64,000 nucleotides of DNA from positions 372,001-436,000 of the forward strand of contig NZ_VRYZ01000002.1 in the NCBI RefSeq assembly GCF_008064635.1. Reading direction: 5' to 3'. A program made the position numbers and the translations under genes. The DNA is from Parahaliea aestuarii (GTDB taxonomy: Bacteria; Pseudomonadota; Gammaproteobacteria; Pseudomonadales; Halieaceae). The notes below the pieces were generated by a model. The model did no database searches. It saw nothing but the letters and a program-made list of their open reading frames with translations, and was not told the origin of the DNA. Below, piece after piece: positions 50,802 to 59,306 of the stretch (position 1 is its first letter; the number at the start of each line of letters is the position of its first letter).

Positions 50802-53738
50802 ATGAGCCAAAGCAGTAACAGCCCCGCCACCCACCCCGCCTTCGACGCCGTGCGCGAGGTGGAGATCGACTCCCTCAACCTGCGGGTGCAGGAGTTTCGC
50901 CACCGGGCGACTGGCGCGGTGCACTACCACCTGGCGGCGGACAACAGCGAGAACGTGTTCCTGGTGGCCCTGCGCACCGTGCCCATGGACTCCACCGGCG
51001 TGGCCCACATCCTGGAGCACACCGCCCTGTGCGGCTCCGAGCGCTACCCGGTGCGCGACCCCTTCTTCATGATGCTGCGGCGCTCCCTCAACACCTTCAT
51101 GAACGCCTTTACCAGCTCCGACTGGACCGCCTACCCCTTCGCCAGCCAGAACCGCAAGGACTTCAACAACCTGCTGGACGTGTACCTGGACGCGGTGTTC
51201 TTCTCCAAGCTGGACGAGCTGGACTTCGCCCAGGAAGGCCACCGGGTGGAATTCGAGGAAGCCGGCGACAGCAACAGCCCGCTGGTGTACAAGGGCGTGG
51301 TGTTCAACGAAATGAAGGGCGCCATGAGCTCGGTGAGCAGCACCCTGTGGCAGACCCTGAGCGAGCACCTGTTCCCCACCACCACCTACCACTACAACAG
51401 CGGCGGCGACCCGGAGCACATCCCGGACCTCAGCTACGACCAGCTCAGGGCCTTCTACAAGAGCCACTACCACCCCAGCAACGCCATCTTCATGACCTTT
51501 GGCGACATTCCCGCCAACGAACACCAGGCCGCCTTCGAGCAACGCGCCCTGAGCCGCTTCGACAGGCAGGACCTGCGCATCGAAGTACCGCCAGAGGCCC
51601 CCCTGCCCGCGCCCCTGCGCGTGCAGAAGCCCTACGCCTTCGACGACAGCGGCCCCAGCGACAACAAGACCCACATCGTGCTGGGCTGGATACTGGGCGA
51701 GAGCACCGACCTGCTGCAGATGCTGCGCGCCCAGTTGCTGGCCAGCGTGCTGCTGGACAACAGCGCCTCGCCGCTGATGCAGGCCCTGGAAACCACCGAA
51801 CTCGGCCAGGCCCCCTCGCCCCTGTGCGGGCTGGAGGACTCCATGCGCCAGATGGTGTTCTGCTGCGGGCTGGAAGGCTCCGAGGCGGAACACGCCGACG
51901 CGGTGGAAGCCCTGGTACTGGAGGTGATCGGCAAACTGGCGGACGAGGGCATCGCCCGCGAGCGGCTGGAAGCAGTGCTGCACCAGCTGGAACTGCACCA
52001 GCGGGAAATCAGCGGCGACTCCTACCCCTACGGCCTGCAGCTCATCCTGCAGGCCCTGGGCTGCGCCACCCACTACGCCGACCCCATCGGCGTGCTGGAC
52101 CTGGAACCGGTGATCGCACAACTGCGCGACGACATCGCCGACCCCGACTTCATCAAGGGCCTGGCGCGCCGCCTGCTGCTGGACAACCCCCACCGGGTCA
52201 CCCTGGTGATGCACCCGGACAAGGCGCTGTCCGCCCGCCGCGCCGAAGCCGAGGCCGCGCGCCTGGCACAGATCAAGGCCGGTCTTGACGAGGGCGAGGC
52301 CGAGCGCATCATCCAGCGCGCCGCCGCCCTGGAACAGCGCCAGTTGCAGGTGGACGACCCGGACGTACTGCCGCGGGTGGAGCGCAGCGACATTCCCGCC
52401 AGCCTGCCGGAACTCGACTACAACGAGGCAGAAAGTAACGGCCTGCGCCAGACCCGCTACACCCAGGGCACCAACGGCCTGGTGTACCAGCAGGTGATTT
52501 CGCCCCTGCCGGCGCTGGCCGACGAGCAGCTGCAGCTACTGCCCCTGTACACCAACATCCTCACCGAACTCGGCGTGGGCGGCGAGGACTACCTGGCCAC
52601 CCAGCAGCGCCACTCGGCCACCGTGGGCTCCCTCAACGCCTTTACCTCCATTCGCGGGCGAGTGGACGACGAACAGCAACTGGACGGCAACTTCGTGCTG
52701 TCCTCCAAGGCCCTGGCGCGCAACGCCGCGGCCCAGACCCAACTGATGCAGGACACCCTGGCCAGCCCCGGCTTTGGCGAGCACAACCGCATCCGTGAAC
52801 TGATCAGCCAGCAGCGCGCGCGCCGCGAGCAGGCCGTGACCGGCAACGGCCACGGCCTGGCCATGGCCGCCGCCTGCGCCGGCATGAGCCCGCTGGCCGC
52901 CATGAACCACCGCCTGTCCGGCCTGGCGGGCATCAAATCCCTGCGGGAACTGGATGCATCACTGAAGGCGCCCGAAGCGCTGGCCGCCTTCGCCGGGCAA
53001 CTGGCCGACGTGCACGCGCGCATCACCGCCATGCCGCGCCAGTTGCTGAACATTGCCGACGAACCCCACATTGAGGCCTTCGCCAGCACCAGCCTGGCCG
53101 CCTGGAGCGCCCTGCCCGCCGGCAGCGGCGGCGAGCCCTTCCAGTTGCCGCCCCGCCGCGAAGCGGTCAAGCAACTGTGGATTGCCAACACCCAGGTGAA
53201 CTTCTGTGCCCAGGCCTTTCCCACCGTGCCCGTGGGCCACCCCGACGCCGCGCCACTGATCGTCCTCGGCGGCTTTTTGCGCAACGGCTTTTTGCACCGC
53301 GCCATCCGCGAAAAAGGCGGCGCCTACGGCGGCGGCGCGGCACAGGACAGCGGCGTGGCCGCCTTCCGCTTCTACTCCTACCGCGACCCGCGCCTGGCCG
53401 GCACCCTGGAGGACTTTGACGCCTCCGTGCGCTGGCTACTGGACACCCAACACGACGAGCGCGCACTGGAAGAAGCCATCCTCGGCGTGATCGGCAGCAT
53501 GGACAAACCCAGCTCCCCCGCCGGCGAAGCCAAGCAACACTTCCACAACCGCCTGTTCGGCCGCGACCACGCCCAGCGTGTTGCCTTCCGGCAGCGGATT
53601 CTGGATGTGCGGTTGGAAGATTTGCGGCGGGTGGCGGAGAGCTACCTGCAGCCGGAGAAGGCCAGTATTGCGGTGATTACTGGGGCCAGTCAGGCGGATG
53701 TGGCTGAGCGTTTGGGGTTGGAGAGTTTGACGCTGTAG
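50802..53738 (+). CDS. M16C-family metalloprotease (presequence protease/insulinase type)
   Basis: 978 residues from ATG 50802; the longer frame lies inside the cyclase gene. The inverted zinc motif HILEH is at 69-73 (context VAHILEHTALCGSERYPVRDPFFMML), with the third ligand glutamate in the downstream helix (VVFNEMKGAMSS region). Four M16 domains in one chain with the M16C-specific middle domain give a closed peptidasome chamber, as in mitochondrial/plastid PreP. There is no signal peptide, so it is cytoplasmic and probably degrades small peptides. It is the last gene before the AT-rich cassette island. Confidence 0.95.
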   Translation: MSQSSNSPATHPAFDAVREVEIDSLNLRVQEFRHRATGAVHYHLAADNSENVFLVALRTVPMDSTGVAHILEHTALCGSERYPVRDPFFMMLRRSLNTFMNAFTSSDWTAYPFASQNRKDFNNLLDVYLDAVFFSKLDELDFAQEGHRVEFEEAGDSNSPLVYKGVVFNEMKGAMSSVSSTLWQTLSEHLFPTTTYHYNSGGDPEHIPDLSYDQLRAFYKSHYHPSNAIFMTFGDIPANEHQAAFEQRALSRFDRQDLRIEVPPEAPLPAPLRVQKPYAFDDSGPSDNKTHIVLGWILGESTDLLQMLRAQLLASVLLDNSASPLMQALETTELGQAPSPLCGLEDSMRQMVFCCGLEGSEAEHADAVEALVLEVIGKLADEGIARERLEAVLHQLELHQREISGDSYPYGLQLILQALGCATHYADPIGVLDLEPVIAQLRDDIADPDFIKGLARRLLLDNPHRVTLVMHPDKALSARRAEAEAARLAQIKAGLDEGEAERIIQRAAALEQRQLQVDDPDVLPRVERSDIPASLPELDYNEAESNGLRQTRYTQGTNGLVYQQVISPLPALADEQLQLLPLYTNILTELGVGGEDYLATQQRHSATVGSLNAFTSIRGRVDDEQQLDGNFVLSSKALARNAAAQTQLMQDTLASPGFGEHNRIRELISQQRARREQAVTGNGHGLAMAAACAGMSPLAAMNHRLSGLAGIKSLRELDASLKAPEALAAFAGQLADVHARITAMPRQLLNIADEPHIEAFASTSLAAWSALPAGSGGEPFQLPPRREAVKQLWIANTQVNFCAQAFPTVPVGHPDAAPLIVLGGFLRNGFLHRAIREKGGAYGGGAAQDSGVAAFRFYSYRDPRLAGTLEDFDASVRWLLDTQHDERALEEAILGVIGSMDKPSSPAGEAKQHFHNRLFGRDHAQRVAFRQRILDVRLEDLRRVAESYLQPEKASIAVITGASQADVAERLGLESLTL

Positions 53739-54147
53739 GCACTACACCTTTCTGAAAAACAGCCTCGGCCGCGTAGTTTGCTCGCGGTGGGGCTGCCCTC
53801 CCTTGACGCCATCCCTGTGTCAATCCTATCCAGTTCACATTATTCGGAAATTCCCCTGTGCGCGGCTCACATCGCACGCAGGGATCGTTTTTAATGGGAC
53901 AAATTCCATTTATCCTTGGGGCAGACTACTGTAACCAGCGCAATGGCTGGAGCGTGGTGGCTTTTCGCTTTTAACAATGGGCCAGCATCATCGGTGTGAA
54001 CACTGAATTTTTCAGTGAGCCCCGGTGATCAATACCACTCAGATTGTGTAGAAGCTACAGATTATGCGGGTGGACGGCTTCAGTGGAATGGATATCGTTT
54101 TAAGTAAGGGGAAAAGGTGATATCAGAATTTTTCAAATTAAGTAGCT
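53739..54147. other. non-coding left flank of the cassette array
   Basis: About 410 bases with no convincing gene. It holds an imperfect GC hairpin (53760-53795) that may end the M16 transcript, then a shift to AT-rich sequence, and a perfect 7-bp palindrome CACTGAA-TTT-TTCAGTG at 54001-54017. No integrase gene is present and no second conserved core could be paired with the boundary at 54148. It may be a decayed attI or attC region or a remnant of a deleted segment. Confidence 0.5.
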
Positions 54148-54154
54148 GTTAGGC
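54148..54154 (+). other. cassette boundary core (GTTAGGC) at the start of the array
   Basis: GTTAGGC fits the GTTRRRY core recombined by integron integrases and lies eight bases before the first cassette gene, where the R' box of an attI or a preceding attC is expected. Its partner box was not found upstream. Confidence 0.55.
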
Positions 54155-54161
54155 GAATTTC

Positions 54162-54692
54162 ATGAGCATCACGCTAAATGGGGTATGGCTCCAACAATTG
54201 AATATTGAACTGGAGGGAAGTGATCGTTCTTGCGCCGTGCTTGGTGGAGCGGTCCTAGATGACAGGCTTGCGAAGCTGATTAAGAAATTTCTACTTCCGC
54301 CAAAAAATGAGAAAGAAGATCGCCTTCTTGGCCGTGGAAGAGCGGTTGAATCATTTTCAGCTCGAATTGAACTTGCTCGAAGACTAAATTTAGTCGCAGA
54401 AGAAGTTTCACGCTCTTTAGATTGGATTCGCGATATCCGCAATGATGCGGCACACCGCGAAGAATTCAGTTTTGAAGAGAATTCCTGCCAATCTCGTGTA
54501 GAGAATATTATTGAAGCTTTAGAGCTGAAGACATACGGGCCGGGGTTACTTGAATGCCCCTATGCAAGTCCTAAAGGCCATTTTATAGTGGCAGTCACAA
54601 TGATAGTCGCGCGTATTGAGCTAGAAACCGAATCAGTAAATGGAACTTTACATGATCCTATACGGAACCATCAGATTTCAATTGGCGCGTGA
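54162..54692 (+). CDS. MltR-like (mannitol-repressor-family-like) cassette protein
   Basis: 176 residues, all-helical, cytoplasmic. The order LGGAVLDDRLAKLIKKFLLP, GRGRAVESFSARIELARRLNLVAEEV, then LDWIRDIRNDAAH follows the MltR/DUF4145-like pattern. The RNDAAH element (Arg93-x4-His98) looks like the Rx4H motif of HEPN proteins, so an RNase or toxin role is possible as well as regulation. It is the first gene of the AT-rich array and carries its own attC site 4 bases downstream of the stop, making a standard one-gene cassette. Confidence 0.75.
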   Translation: MSITLNGVWLQQLNIELEGSDRSCAVLGGAVLDDRLAKLIKKFLLPPKNEKEDRLLGRGRAVESFSARIELARRLNLVAEEVSRSLDWIRDIRNDAAHREEFSFEENSCQSRVENIIEALELKTYGPGLLECPYASPKGHFIVAVTMIVARIELETESVNGTLHDPIRNHQISIGA

Positions 54693-54695
54693 GTC

Positions 54696-54815
54696 GCCTA
54701 ACAAAAACCGGCAGTCGGACAGCCAAAACTCCGCGCCTTTTGTGCTACTCGCTGGCGCTCAAACATTAGCACAAAAGGCGCTCCATTTCGGCTCCCGCTG
54801 CGGTTGGCGTTAAAT
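54696..54815 (+). other. attC site 1 (120 bp)
   Basis: It begins with the R'' core GCCTAAC (54696-54702, RYYYAAC) and ends with the R' core GTTAAAT (54809-54815, GTTRRRY). In between lies an imperfect palindrome whose centre is a perfect 15-bp inverted repeat, GCGCCTTTTGTGCTA (54733-54747) with its complement at 54767-54781. This is the shape of an integron 59-base element. Confidence 0.88.
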
Positions 54816-54862
54816 GGCCGGGCCCCTAAGCCAGGAACTATTAAGATTATGGTAGGACTACT

Positions 54863-56122
54863 TTGTTAATTGTTAATCCAAAAAGAGAAAATGAATCAAT
54901 TGAAGTGAAGCCGTACTGGTATAACTATTACGCAGGTTATTCACATACTTTTACTCAAAAGATTATCGAAACGGCCAATCTTCCAGCTGCTGCGCTCTTA
55001 TTAGACCCATGGAACGGTGGTGGGACTACTACTTTAATGGCATCAGTTAATGGGTTTAGTTCCATAGGGGTAGACCTTAATCCGGTGATGAAGGTAATAG
55101 CATCGGCGAAGCAAACTGTAAAAAGTGATATAGAAATCATCAATCAGAAAATAAACGAAATCACTACAAAGATTGAGCCGTCATCGAGGAATGACGATCA
55201 TTTAAATGCATGGTTTGATCCCTTAACTGTAAATAGTATACGTAAGATTGAACGCTGCATCACAGGAGAGGCGGAATACGAATCGACAGTAGATAAGGTC
55301 GACGCGCTAACAAATGTTCAATGTTTAATGTATACCGGCCTATTTAATTGTGTTCGAAGCTATCTATCCGAATTTATCCCCTCGAATCCCACTTGGGTAA
55401 AGAAGCCCAAAATTGACGAAGATAAAATTAGTGTTTCATGGGGCGAATTAAAAAAACAGTACATCAGGCATGTTAGAGACATGGTAAAAGGGATATCAAT
55501 TTCTGATCATCAATGGCCGAAAGGTACTGCCGACATCAGAATAGCTTCTTCATCCCAATTGCCATTAGAAAATGCTTCGATTGATTTTGTTTTAACCTCT
55601 CCACCATATTGCACGAGAATTGATTATGGAATTGCTACTTTGCCAGAGCTATCTATTCTATGTATAGATGGAGAAAAGGAAATAGATTTAGTTAGAAGGC
55701 GATTGATGGGAACTACTACGGTACCGAAAGAGGCTAATTCTGGTGTTGAAAAGTTAACAGGAAAATGTGTTGCATTTCTTGAATCTGTCAGGACACACAG
55801 CTCGAAAGCGTCAGAGACTTATTACTATAAAAATCTTTCTCAATATTTTTTATCTTTGGGTGCGTCTATAAATGAAATTGAGCGGGTTATGAAGCCCGGT
55901 TCCGTTTTTGTTTGCGTCGTTCAAGATTCATATTATAAAGATATACATTGCAACCTACCTGAAATTATTTCAGAAATGGCAGAATCTCGTAAATTAAAGC
56001 TACGAGAAAGTATAGAGTTTGAGAGCAGACGAAATATGGCCAACTTAAATATAAAATCCAAAAAATATCGAAGCAAAAGTTCAGCGTTTGAGTCAGTGCT
56101 GATTTTTGATAAAGGAGAATAA
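54863..56122 (+). CDS. DNA methyltransferase of the candidate three-gene defence cassette
   Basis: 419 residues from TTG 54863 (no in-frame ATG nearby upstream of motif I). The SAM-binding motif I is DPWNGGGTT at 48-56 with an acidic VDLNP partner at 70-74. The catalytic motif IV is TSPPY at 245-249, in the order I then IV, as in many N4-cytosine or N6-adenine amino-methyltransferases. The segment between the motifs (about 90-240) is a plausible target-recognition part. The stop is one base before the DUF262 gene start and a good AAAGGAG site sits inside its end. Strongly AT-rich compared with the chromosome. It may mark host DNA for a nuclease made by its partners; no classical restriction enzyme is adjacent. 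Confidence 0.88.
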   Translation: MLIVNPKRENESIEVKPYWYNYYAGYSHTFTQKIIETANLPAAALLLDPWNGGGTTTLMASVNGFSSIGVDLNPVMKVIASAKQTVKSDIEIINQKINEITTKIEPSSRNDDHLNAWFDPLTVNSIRKIERCITGEAEYESTVDKVDALTNVQCLMYTGLFNCVRSYLSEFIPSNPTWVKKPKIDEDKISVSWGELKKQYIRHVRDMVKGISISDHQWPKGTADIRIASSSQLPLENASIDFVLTSPPYCTRIDYGIATLPELSILCIDGEKEIDLVRRRLMGTTTVPKEANSGVEKLTGKCVAFLESVRTHSSKASETYYYKNLSQYFLSLGASINEIERVMKPGSVFVCVVQDSYYKDIHCNLPEIISEMAESRKLKLRESIEFESRRNMANLNIKSKKYRSKSSAFESVLIFDKGE

Positions 56123-56123
56123 T

Positions 56124-57251
56124 ATGGGCAGTGATGATTTAATTCTATCTCTCGAACAAAGTGTAGAAAAAGTCCATACGCAGAGTTTGGATTTGTCATT
56201 TAATGAACTGTTGGACATGTATATCGATGGAGAGCTGGATATCAACCCAGATTATCAACGCCTTTTTAGATGGAGTCAGGGTGCGCAATCAAGATTTATA
56301 GAATCTCTGCTCCTGGAAATGCCGGTACCACCAATTTATGTTGTGGAGTCTGAGACTGGGAAATATCAGCTTATCGATGGATTGCAGCGGTTTTCTTCAT
56401 ATCTTCATTTGCGGGGAAAGTTGGTAGCAGATCACCTGGAGCCAGCAATTGTAGATGGCGATTTTTTGGAATTACAGGAGTGCGATATCGTTCCTGATTT
56501 AAATGGCTACAAATATGATGACCTGCCAACTTCTTTAAAAATAAGACTAAAGCGAGCATTTGTCCGCGTTGAGGTGGTTAGAAAAGGGAGTGACAGTAAA
56601 TTTCGTTATCATATGTTTAAACGCTTAAATACTGGTGGCGAAGCGCTAACAAGCCAGCAGCTTAGGAACTGCACAATCCGGATGCTCGATTCAACTTTTA
56701 TTGATTTCGTTATAGATAAAAGTCGATCAGAAAATTTTAAGGCATGTATTTCTAATATCTCGAAGCAGCAAGGATTGGGGTCTTTTGATCAAGAGTTGGT
56801 TTTGAGATATTTCGCACTAAAAAACTATAAAGACAAATTTGTTCACGATGTGGCTGATTTTTTGACTGAATACATGGAGGCCGTTTCAGATCCAGAGAAT
56901 GGTGAAATAACATTCGATTACGCTCAAGAAGACGTGGTTTTTGAAAAGCTTTTTTTAGTTTTAAATAAGGCCCTTGGTGATAAGTCCTTTGGTCGAGCCG
57001 GTAGGGGCGGAGTGCAGTCTAATTTTTCCGTTTATCATTATGAAGGTATCTGCACAGGCCTGCTTAGCAAGCTCGATGAAATCGATCCTGAAAATCAAGC
57101 TCATATAGATGCACTAAAAGAAAGTATAGAGAAAATAAAAGCCGACGAGGAATTCATTAGCGTAACAACCGGTGGTGGAAAAAACTCGCCAGGCCCACTT
57201 AATAAGAGAATTCAGATAGTTATTGATAAGCTGGATGAGTTGCAGCTATGA
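56124..57251 (+). CDS. DUF262-domain protein (ParB/Srx-like, GmrSD-N type)
   Basis: 375 residues from ATG 56124 with AAAGGAG eight bases upstream; the longer frame adds six residues without a site. The DUF262 core is typical: INPDYQRLFRWSQGAQSRFIESLLLEMPVPPIYV (40-73), nucleotide-linked motif DGLQR (85-89), and FKRLNTGGEALTSQQLRNC. The C-terminal half is helical and lacks the HNH/DUF1524 nuclease domain of GmrD. In known systems DUF262 domains act as NTP-dependent nickases or sensors in phage defence. The stop overlaps the HEPN gene start (ATGA). Confidence 0.92.
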   Translation: MGSDDLILSLEQSVEKVHTQSLDLSFNELLDMYIDGELDINPDYQRLFRWSQGAQSRFIESLLLEMPVPPIYVVESETGKYQLIDGLQRFSSYLHLRGKLVADHLEPAIVDGDFLELQECDIVPDLNGYKYDDLPTSLKIRLKRAFVRVEVVRKGSDSKFRYHMFKRLNTGGEALTSQQLRNCTIRMLDSTFIDFVIDKSRSENFKACISNISKQQGLGSFDQELVLRYFALKNYKDKFVHDVADFLTEYMEAVSDPENGEITFDYAQEDVVFEKLFLVLNKALGDKSFGRAGRGGVQSNFSVYHYEGICTGLLSKLDEIDPENQAHIDALKESIEKIKADEEFISVTTGGGKNSPGPLNKRIQIVIDKLDELQL

Positions 57252-57934
57252 GCTTAGAGTACTTTCAGTTACAAATAGAGTCTGAGCGAGAGTGGCGAGA
57301 AGACGAAATTAGATTTCTTGATAATACCCAGAGAGATATAGCATCTGAAGATGATCAAAAAAAAATTCGACGATCAATACTTTGTCTTGTTTATGCTCAT
57401 ATAGAAGGCTTTGTCCAATTTGCTTTCACCTTATATATCGATGAGATTAATAAAAAAGGATTGAAGTGCTCAGATGTAAAGCCAGTGATTGCAGCTGCAA
57501 CATTGCACCGTGAATTTATTGCTCTCAATAACAAAGATAAAAAAAGTGCAATTTTTCGCCGTACGTTACCAGATGACACTTCCCTACATAAGCTATCGAG
57601 GCAAGTAGAGTTTGTCGAAAATATAGCTCTTATACAAAATCACCCGGTTACAATACCTGAAGGATATGTCAATACTGAAAATAATGTTGGTCAACAGGTT
57701 TTGGAAAAGCTCTTATTCCAAGTTGGTTTGGAGTACAAAGATTTGAGAGATATTTACTCTCCATTAAATCGACTGTTAAACGTTAGGAATGATATTTCTC
57801 ACGGAAAAAGGAAGCAGGGGATTGAGGATAGAGAATATCAAGAGTTTATAGCTTGCTGTAAGTCGGTAATTAGCGGAATATCAAGGCGTCTAACTACTGC
57901 GTACGGTAGAAATGAGTTTATGCAGGCAGTGTAA
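57248..57934 (+). CDS. HEPN-like nuclease (MAE_28990/MAE_18760 family)
   Basis: 228 residues, all-helical. The HEPN RNase motif Rx4H is Arg180-NDIS-His185 (LLNVRNDISHGKRK), and the first helix pair carries LVYAHIEGFVQFAFTLYIDEINKKG, as expected in this family, which was described from microbial defence islands. It probably cleaves RNA as the effector of the system. It is translationally coupled to the DUF262 gene by a four-base overlap. It is followed three bases past the stop by attC site 2, so methyltransferase, DUF262 and HEPN genes travel as one cassette. Confidence 0.9.
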   Translation: MSLEYFQLQIESEREWREDEIRFLDNTQRDIASEDDQKKIRRSILCLVYAHIEGFVQFAFTLYIDEINKKGLKCSDVKPVIAAATLHREFIALNNKDKKSAIFRRTLPDDTSLHKLSRQVEFVENIALIQNHPVTIPEGYVNTENNVGQQVLEKLLFQVGLEYKDLRDIYSPLNRLLNVRNDISHGKRKQGIEDREYQEFIACCKSVISGISRRLTTAYGRNEFMQAV

Positions 57935-57936
57935 TC

Positions 57937-58050
57937 ATTTAACAATCACATGCACAGGAAGCCAATTACGCGCCGCCAATTGTGGTGCGCTTCGCGCACT
58001 CTACCACAATTGGCTCTGCTCCATTGGCTCCTGTGATGTGGGCGTTATGT
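57937..58050 (+). other. attC site 2 (114 bp)
   Basis: R'' core ATTTAAC at 57937-57943 and R' core GTTATGT at 58044-58050. The arms CACAGGAAGCCAAT and ATTGGCTCCTGTG pair, and the inner perfect inverted repeat GCCAATTGTGGT (57975-57986) pairs with 58003-58014. The size and fold are those of an attC, closing the three-gene cassette. Confidence 0.85.
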
Positions 58051-58068
58051 GTAAATAGATGCTGGCAC

Positions 58069-58341
58069 ATGAAGGTATTTAAAAAGAAAAATAGCGAGTA
58101 CAACAAGGCGGAGCGGATCTGTACTGCCATTTATTCTTTCATGATGTTCGCCATTATAGGTGCCGTTGTTCGTTTATTCGCTGGCGGCACTATAACCCTT
58201 GGCGGCGGTGAAACAATCGGCAGCCAATTTCTGCCATATATGATCAGTTTTGGGGCTGGTGCGGCTATATTGGGGTACATATTTCCCAAGGCTCTAAACA
58301 TTATTATGTGCCTTATTCCCACACCGGGTATCAATAGCTAA
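58069..58341 (+). CDS. small cassette-encoded membrane protein
   Basis: 90 residues from ATG 58069; the frame is open further upstream but that part lies inside attC site 2. A basic N-terminus (KVFKKKN) is followed by two hydrophobic helices (about 22-40 and 53-75) joined by a Gly-rich loop. No named family recognised. It is a single-gene cassette between attC sites 2 and 3; small membrane proteins of unknown role are common cassette cargo. Confidence 0.65.
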   Translation: MKVFKKKNSEYNKAERICTAIYSFMMFAIIGAVVRLFAGGTITLGGGETIGSQFLPYMISFGAGAAILGYIFPKALNIIMCLIPTPGINS

Positions 58342-58357
58342 ACATGGCAAAACATAC

Positions 58358-58459
58358 ACATAACAAGGCGCAGCAGTCGCCCGGCAAAAAGCCGCCGGGC
58401 TGGGACGGTTTACCCGCCGCTTCGCTTTGGGTAAACCGCCCCAGTGCGCGGCGTTACAT
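58358..58459 (+). other. attC site 3 (102 bp)
   Basis: R''-like core ACATAAC at 58358-58364 followed by AAGGCGC, and R'-like core GTTACAT at 58453-58459 preceded by GCGGC. The centre folds with GGTTTACCC (58407-58415) and GGGTAAACC (58429-58437) around GCCGCTTCGC. The cores deviate by one base from the strict consensus. Confidence 0.75.
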
Positions 58460-58476
58460 GAAAAGGAAGTATAAGA

Positions 58477-59076
58477 GTGTTTGACAAGGCATTTGAGTTC
58501 ATTTCTCAGGGAGAGTACGCCGCGTTTTCCATCGCGATTGTTTTGGGGATTTTGTTTAACCTAAAAAATATCTTGTCCTTCGCAGATACCTATAAAAAAA
58601 GAAGGATAGAACTACTGAAGGAAGCTGTGTCCGTAGATTCGATAAATGGGAATCTGAAGGTTCATTTCGAAGATGAAATAGAAAATGAGTATTTTAGATT
58701 GGCCCATAAAGTGAAGATGGAAAAGGTTGTTAGGGATGCATGCATTGATTGGTATGCAAGACTGAATAGAGAGCTTTCGATCTCTCATTTTATAAGAGCA
58801 AGAAGCCATTTAGAGATAAGGGATGGTAAATTAGAGGTAAAAATATCGACCTTCGATAGGATTGGCTATTGGTACAATATGATAGCTGGTATTTTATTGT
58901 TGTTAATTGGTTTCCCGTTTCTGGCAATGACCAATGCTATTCAATCACAATCTATAGTTGGAATTTTTGTTGTGATTGGAGTTTCTCTATTTTTAATAGT
59001 ATTTGGGATGTTTCTATTGTCCCAGACGTTTTCAGTTGTTTCCGCAAAGAGGGTGCAGGAAGCAATCGAAGGATAG
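58477..59076 (+). CDS. cassette-encoded membrane protein of unknown function
   Basis: 199 residues from GTG 58477 with AAGGAAG eight bases upstream. One N-terminal hydrophobic segment (about 13-34), a charged cytoplasmic middle (TYKKRRIELLKEAV... KVHFEDEIENEYFRLAHKVKMEKVVRD) and two C-terminal helices (about 130-152 and 160-185). No recognised family. It is the gene of the fourth cassette, closed by attC site 4 three bases after the stop. Confidence 0.7.
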   Translation: MFDKAFEFISQGEYAAFSIAIVLGILFNLKNILSFADTYKKRRIELLKEAVSVDSINGNLKVHFEDEIENEYFRLAHKVKMEKVVRDACIDWYARLNRELSISHFIRARSHLEIRDGKLEVKISTFDRIGYWYNMIAGILLLLIGFPFLAMTNAIQSQSIVGIFVVIGVSLFLIVFGMFLLSQTFSVVSAKRVQEAIEG

Positions 59077-59079
59077 ATC

Positions 59080-59137
59080 ATGTAACAAGTCACGGAAGGC
59101 GGACGGCTTTCAGCCGCCGCTTCGTTTAGCGTTATGA
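59080..59137 (+). other. attC site 4 (58 bp)
   Basis: Compact 59-base-element-like site: R''-like ATGTAAC at 59080-59086, hairpin GGCGGACGGCT-TTC-AGCCGCCGC in the centre, and R'-like GTTATGA at 59131-59137 preceded by TTAGC. It resembles the short attC sites of class 1 cassettes. Confidence 0.78.
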
Positions 59138-59232
59138 GTTTTAGAAATTTGGGCTTTTCCAAGCTGGAGTTACCGAGCGAGACCAGCGTGGTTTCGTTGG
59201 AAATCGGAATAAAGTCGCATTCTGGGGAATAC

Positions 59233-59297
59233 GGGGTCAGAGCCCTTTTCGGCGAAACTTTATGCCGACCAGACATATTTAAAAAGGGCTCTACCCC
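59233..59297 (+). repeat. REP-like inverted repeat (GGGGTCAGAGCCC type)
   Basis: GGGGTCAGAGCCCTTTT at 59233-59249 is mirrored by AAAAGGGCTCTACCCC at 59282-59297 (one base missing in the right arm), followed by ATTAACG. This inverted pair is a widespread intergenic palindromic element in gammaproteobacteria, moved by REP-associated transposases. It interrupts the space after attC site 4 and ends 10 bases before the next small gene. Confidence 0.75.
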
Positions 59298-59306
59298 ATT
59301 AACGCT

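Noticed and set aside
53739-54160. integron integrase gene or attI next to the array
   Set aside because: No frame of suitable length or tyrosine-recombinase motif is present on either strand; only a single boundary core was found.
57982-58068. N-terminal extension of the 90-residue membrane protein
   Set aside because: The extra codons lie inside attC site 2, and a normal start exists after the site.
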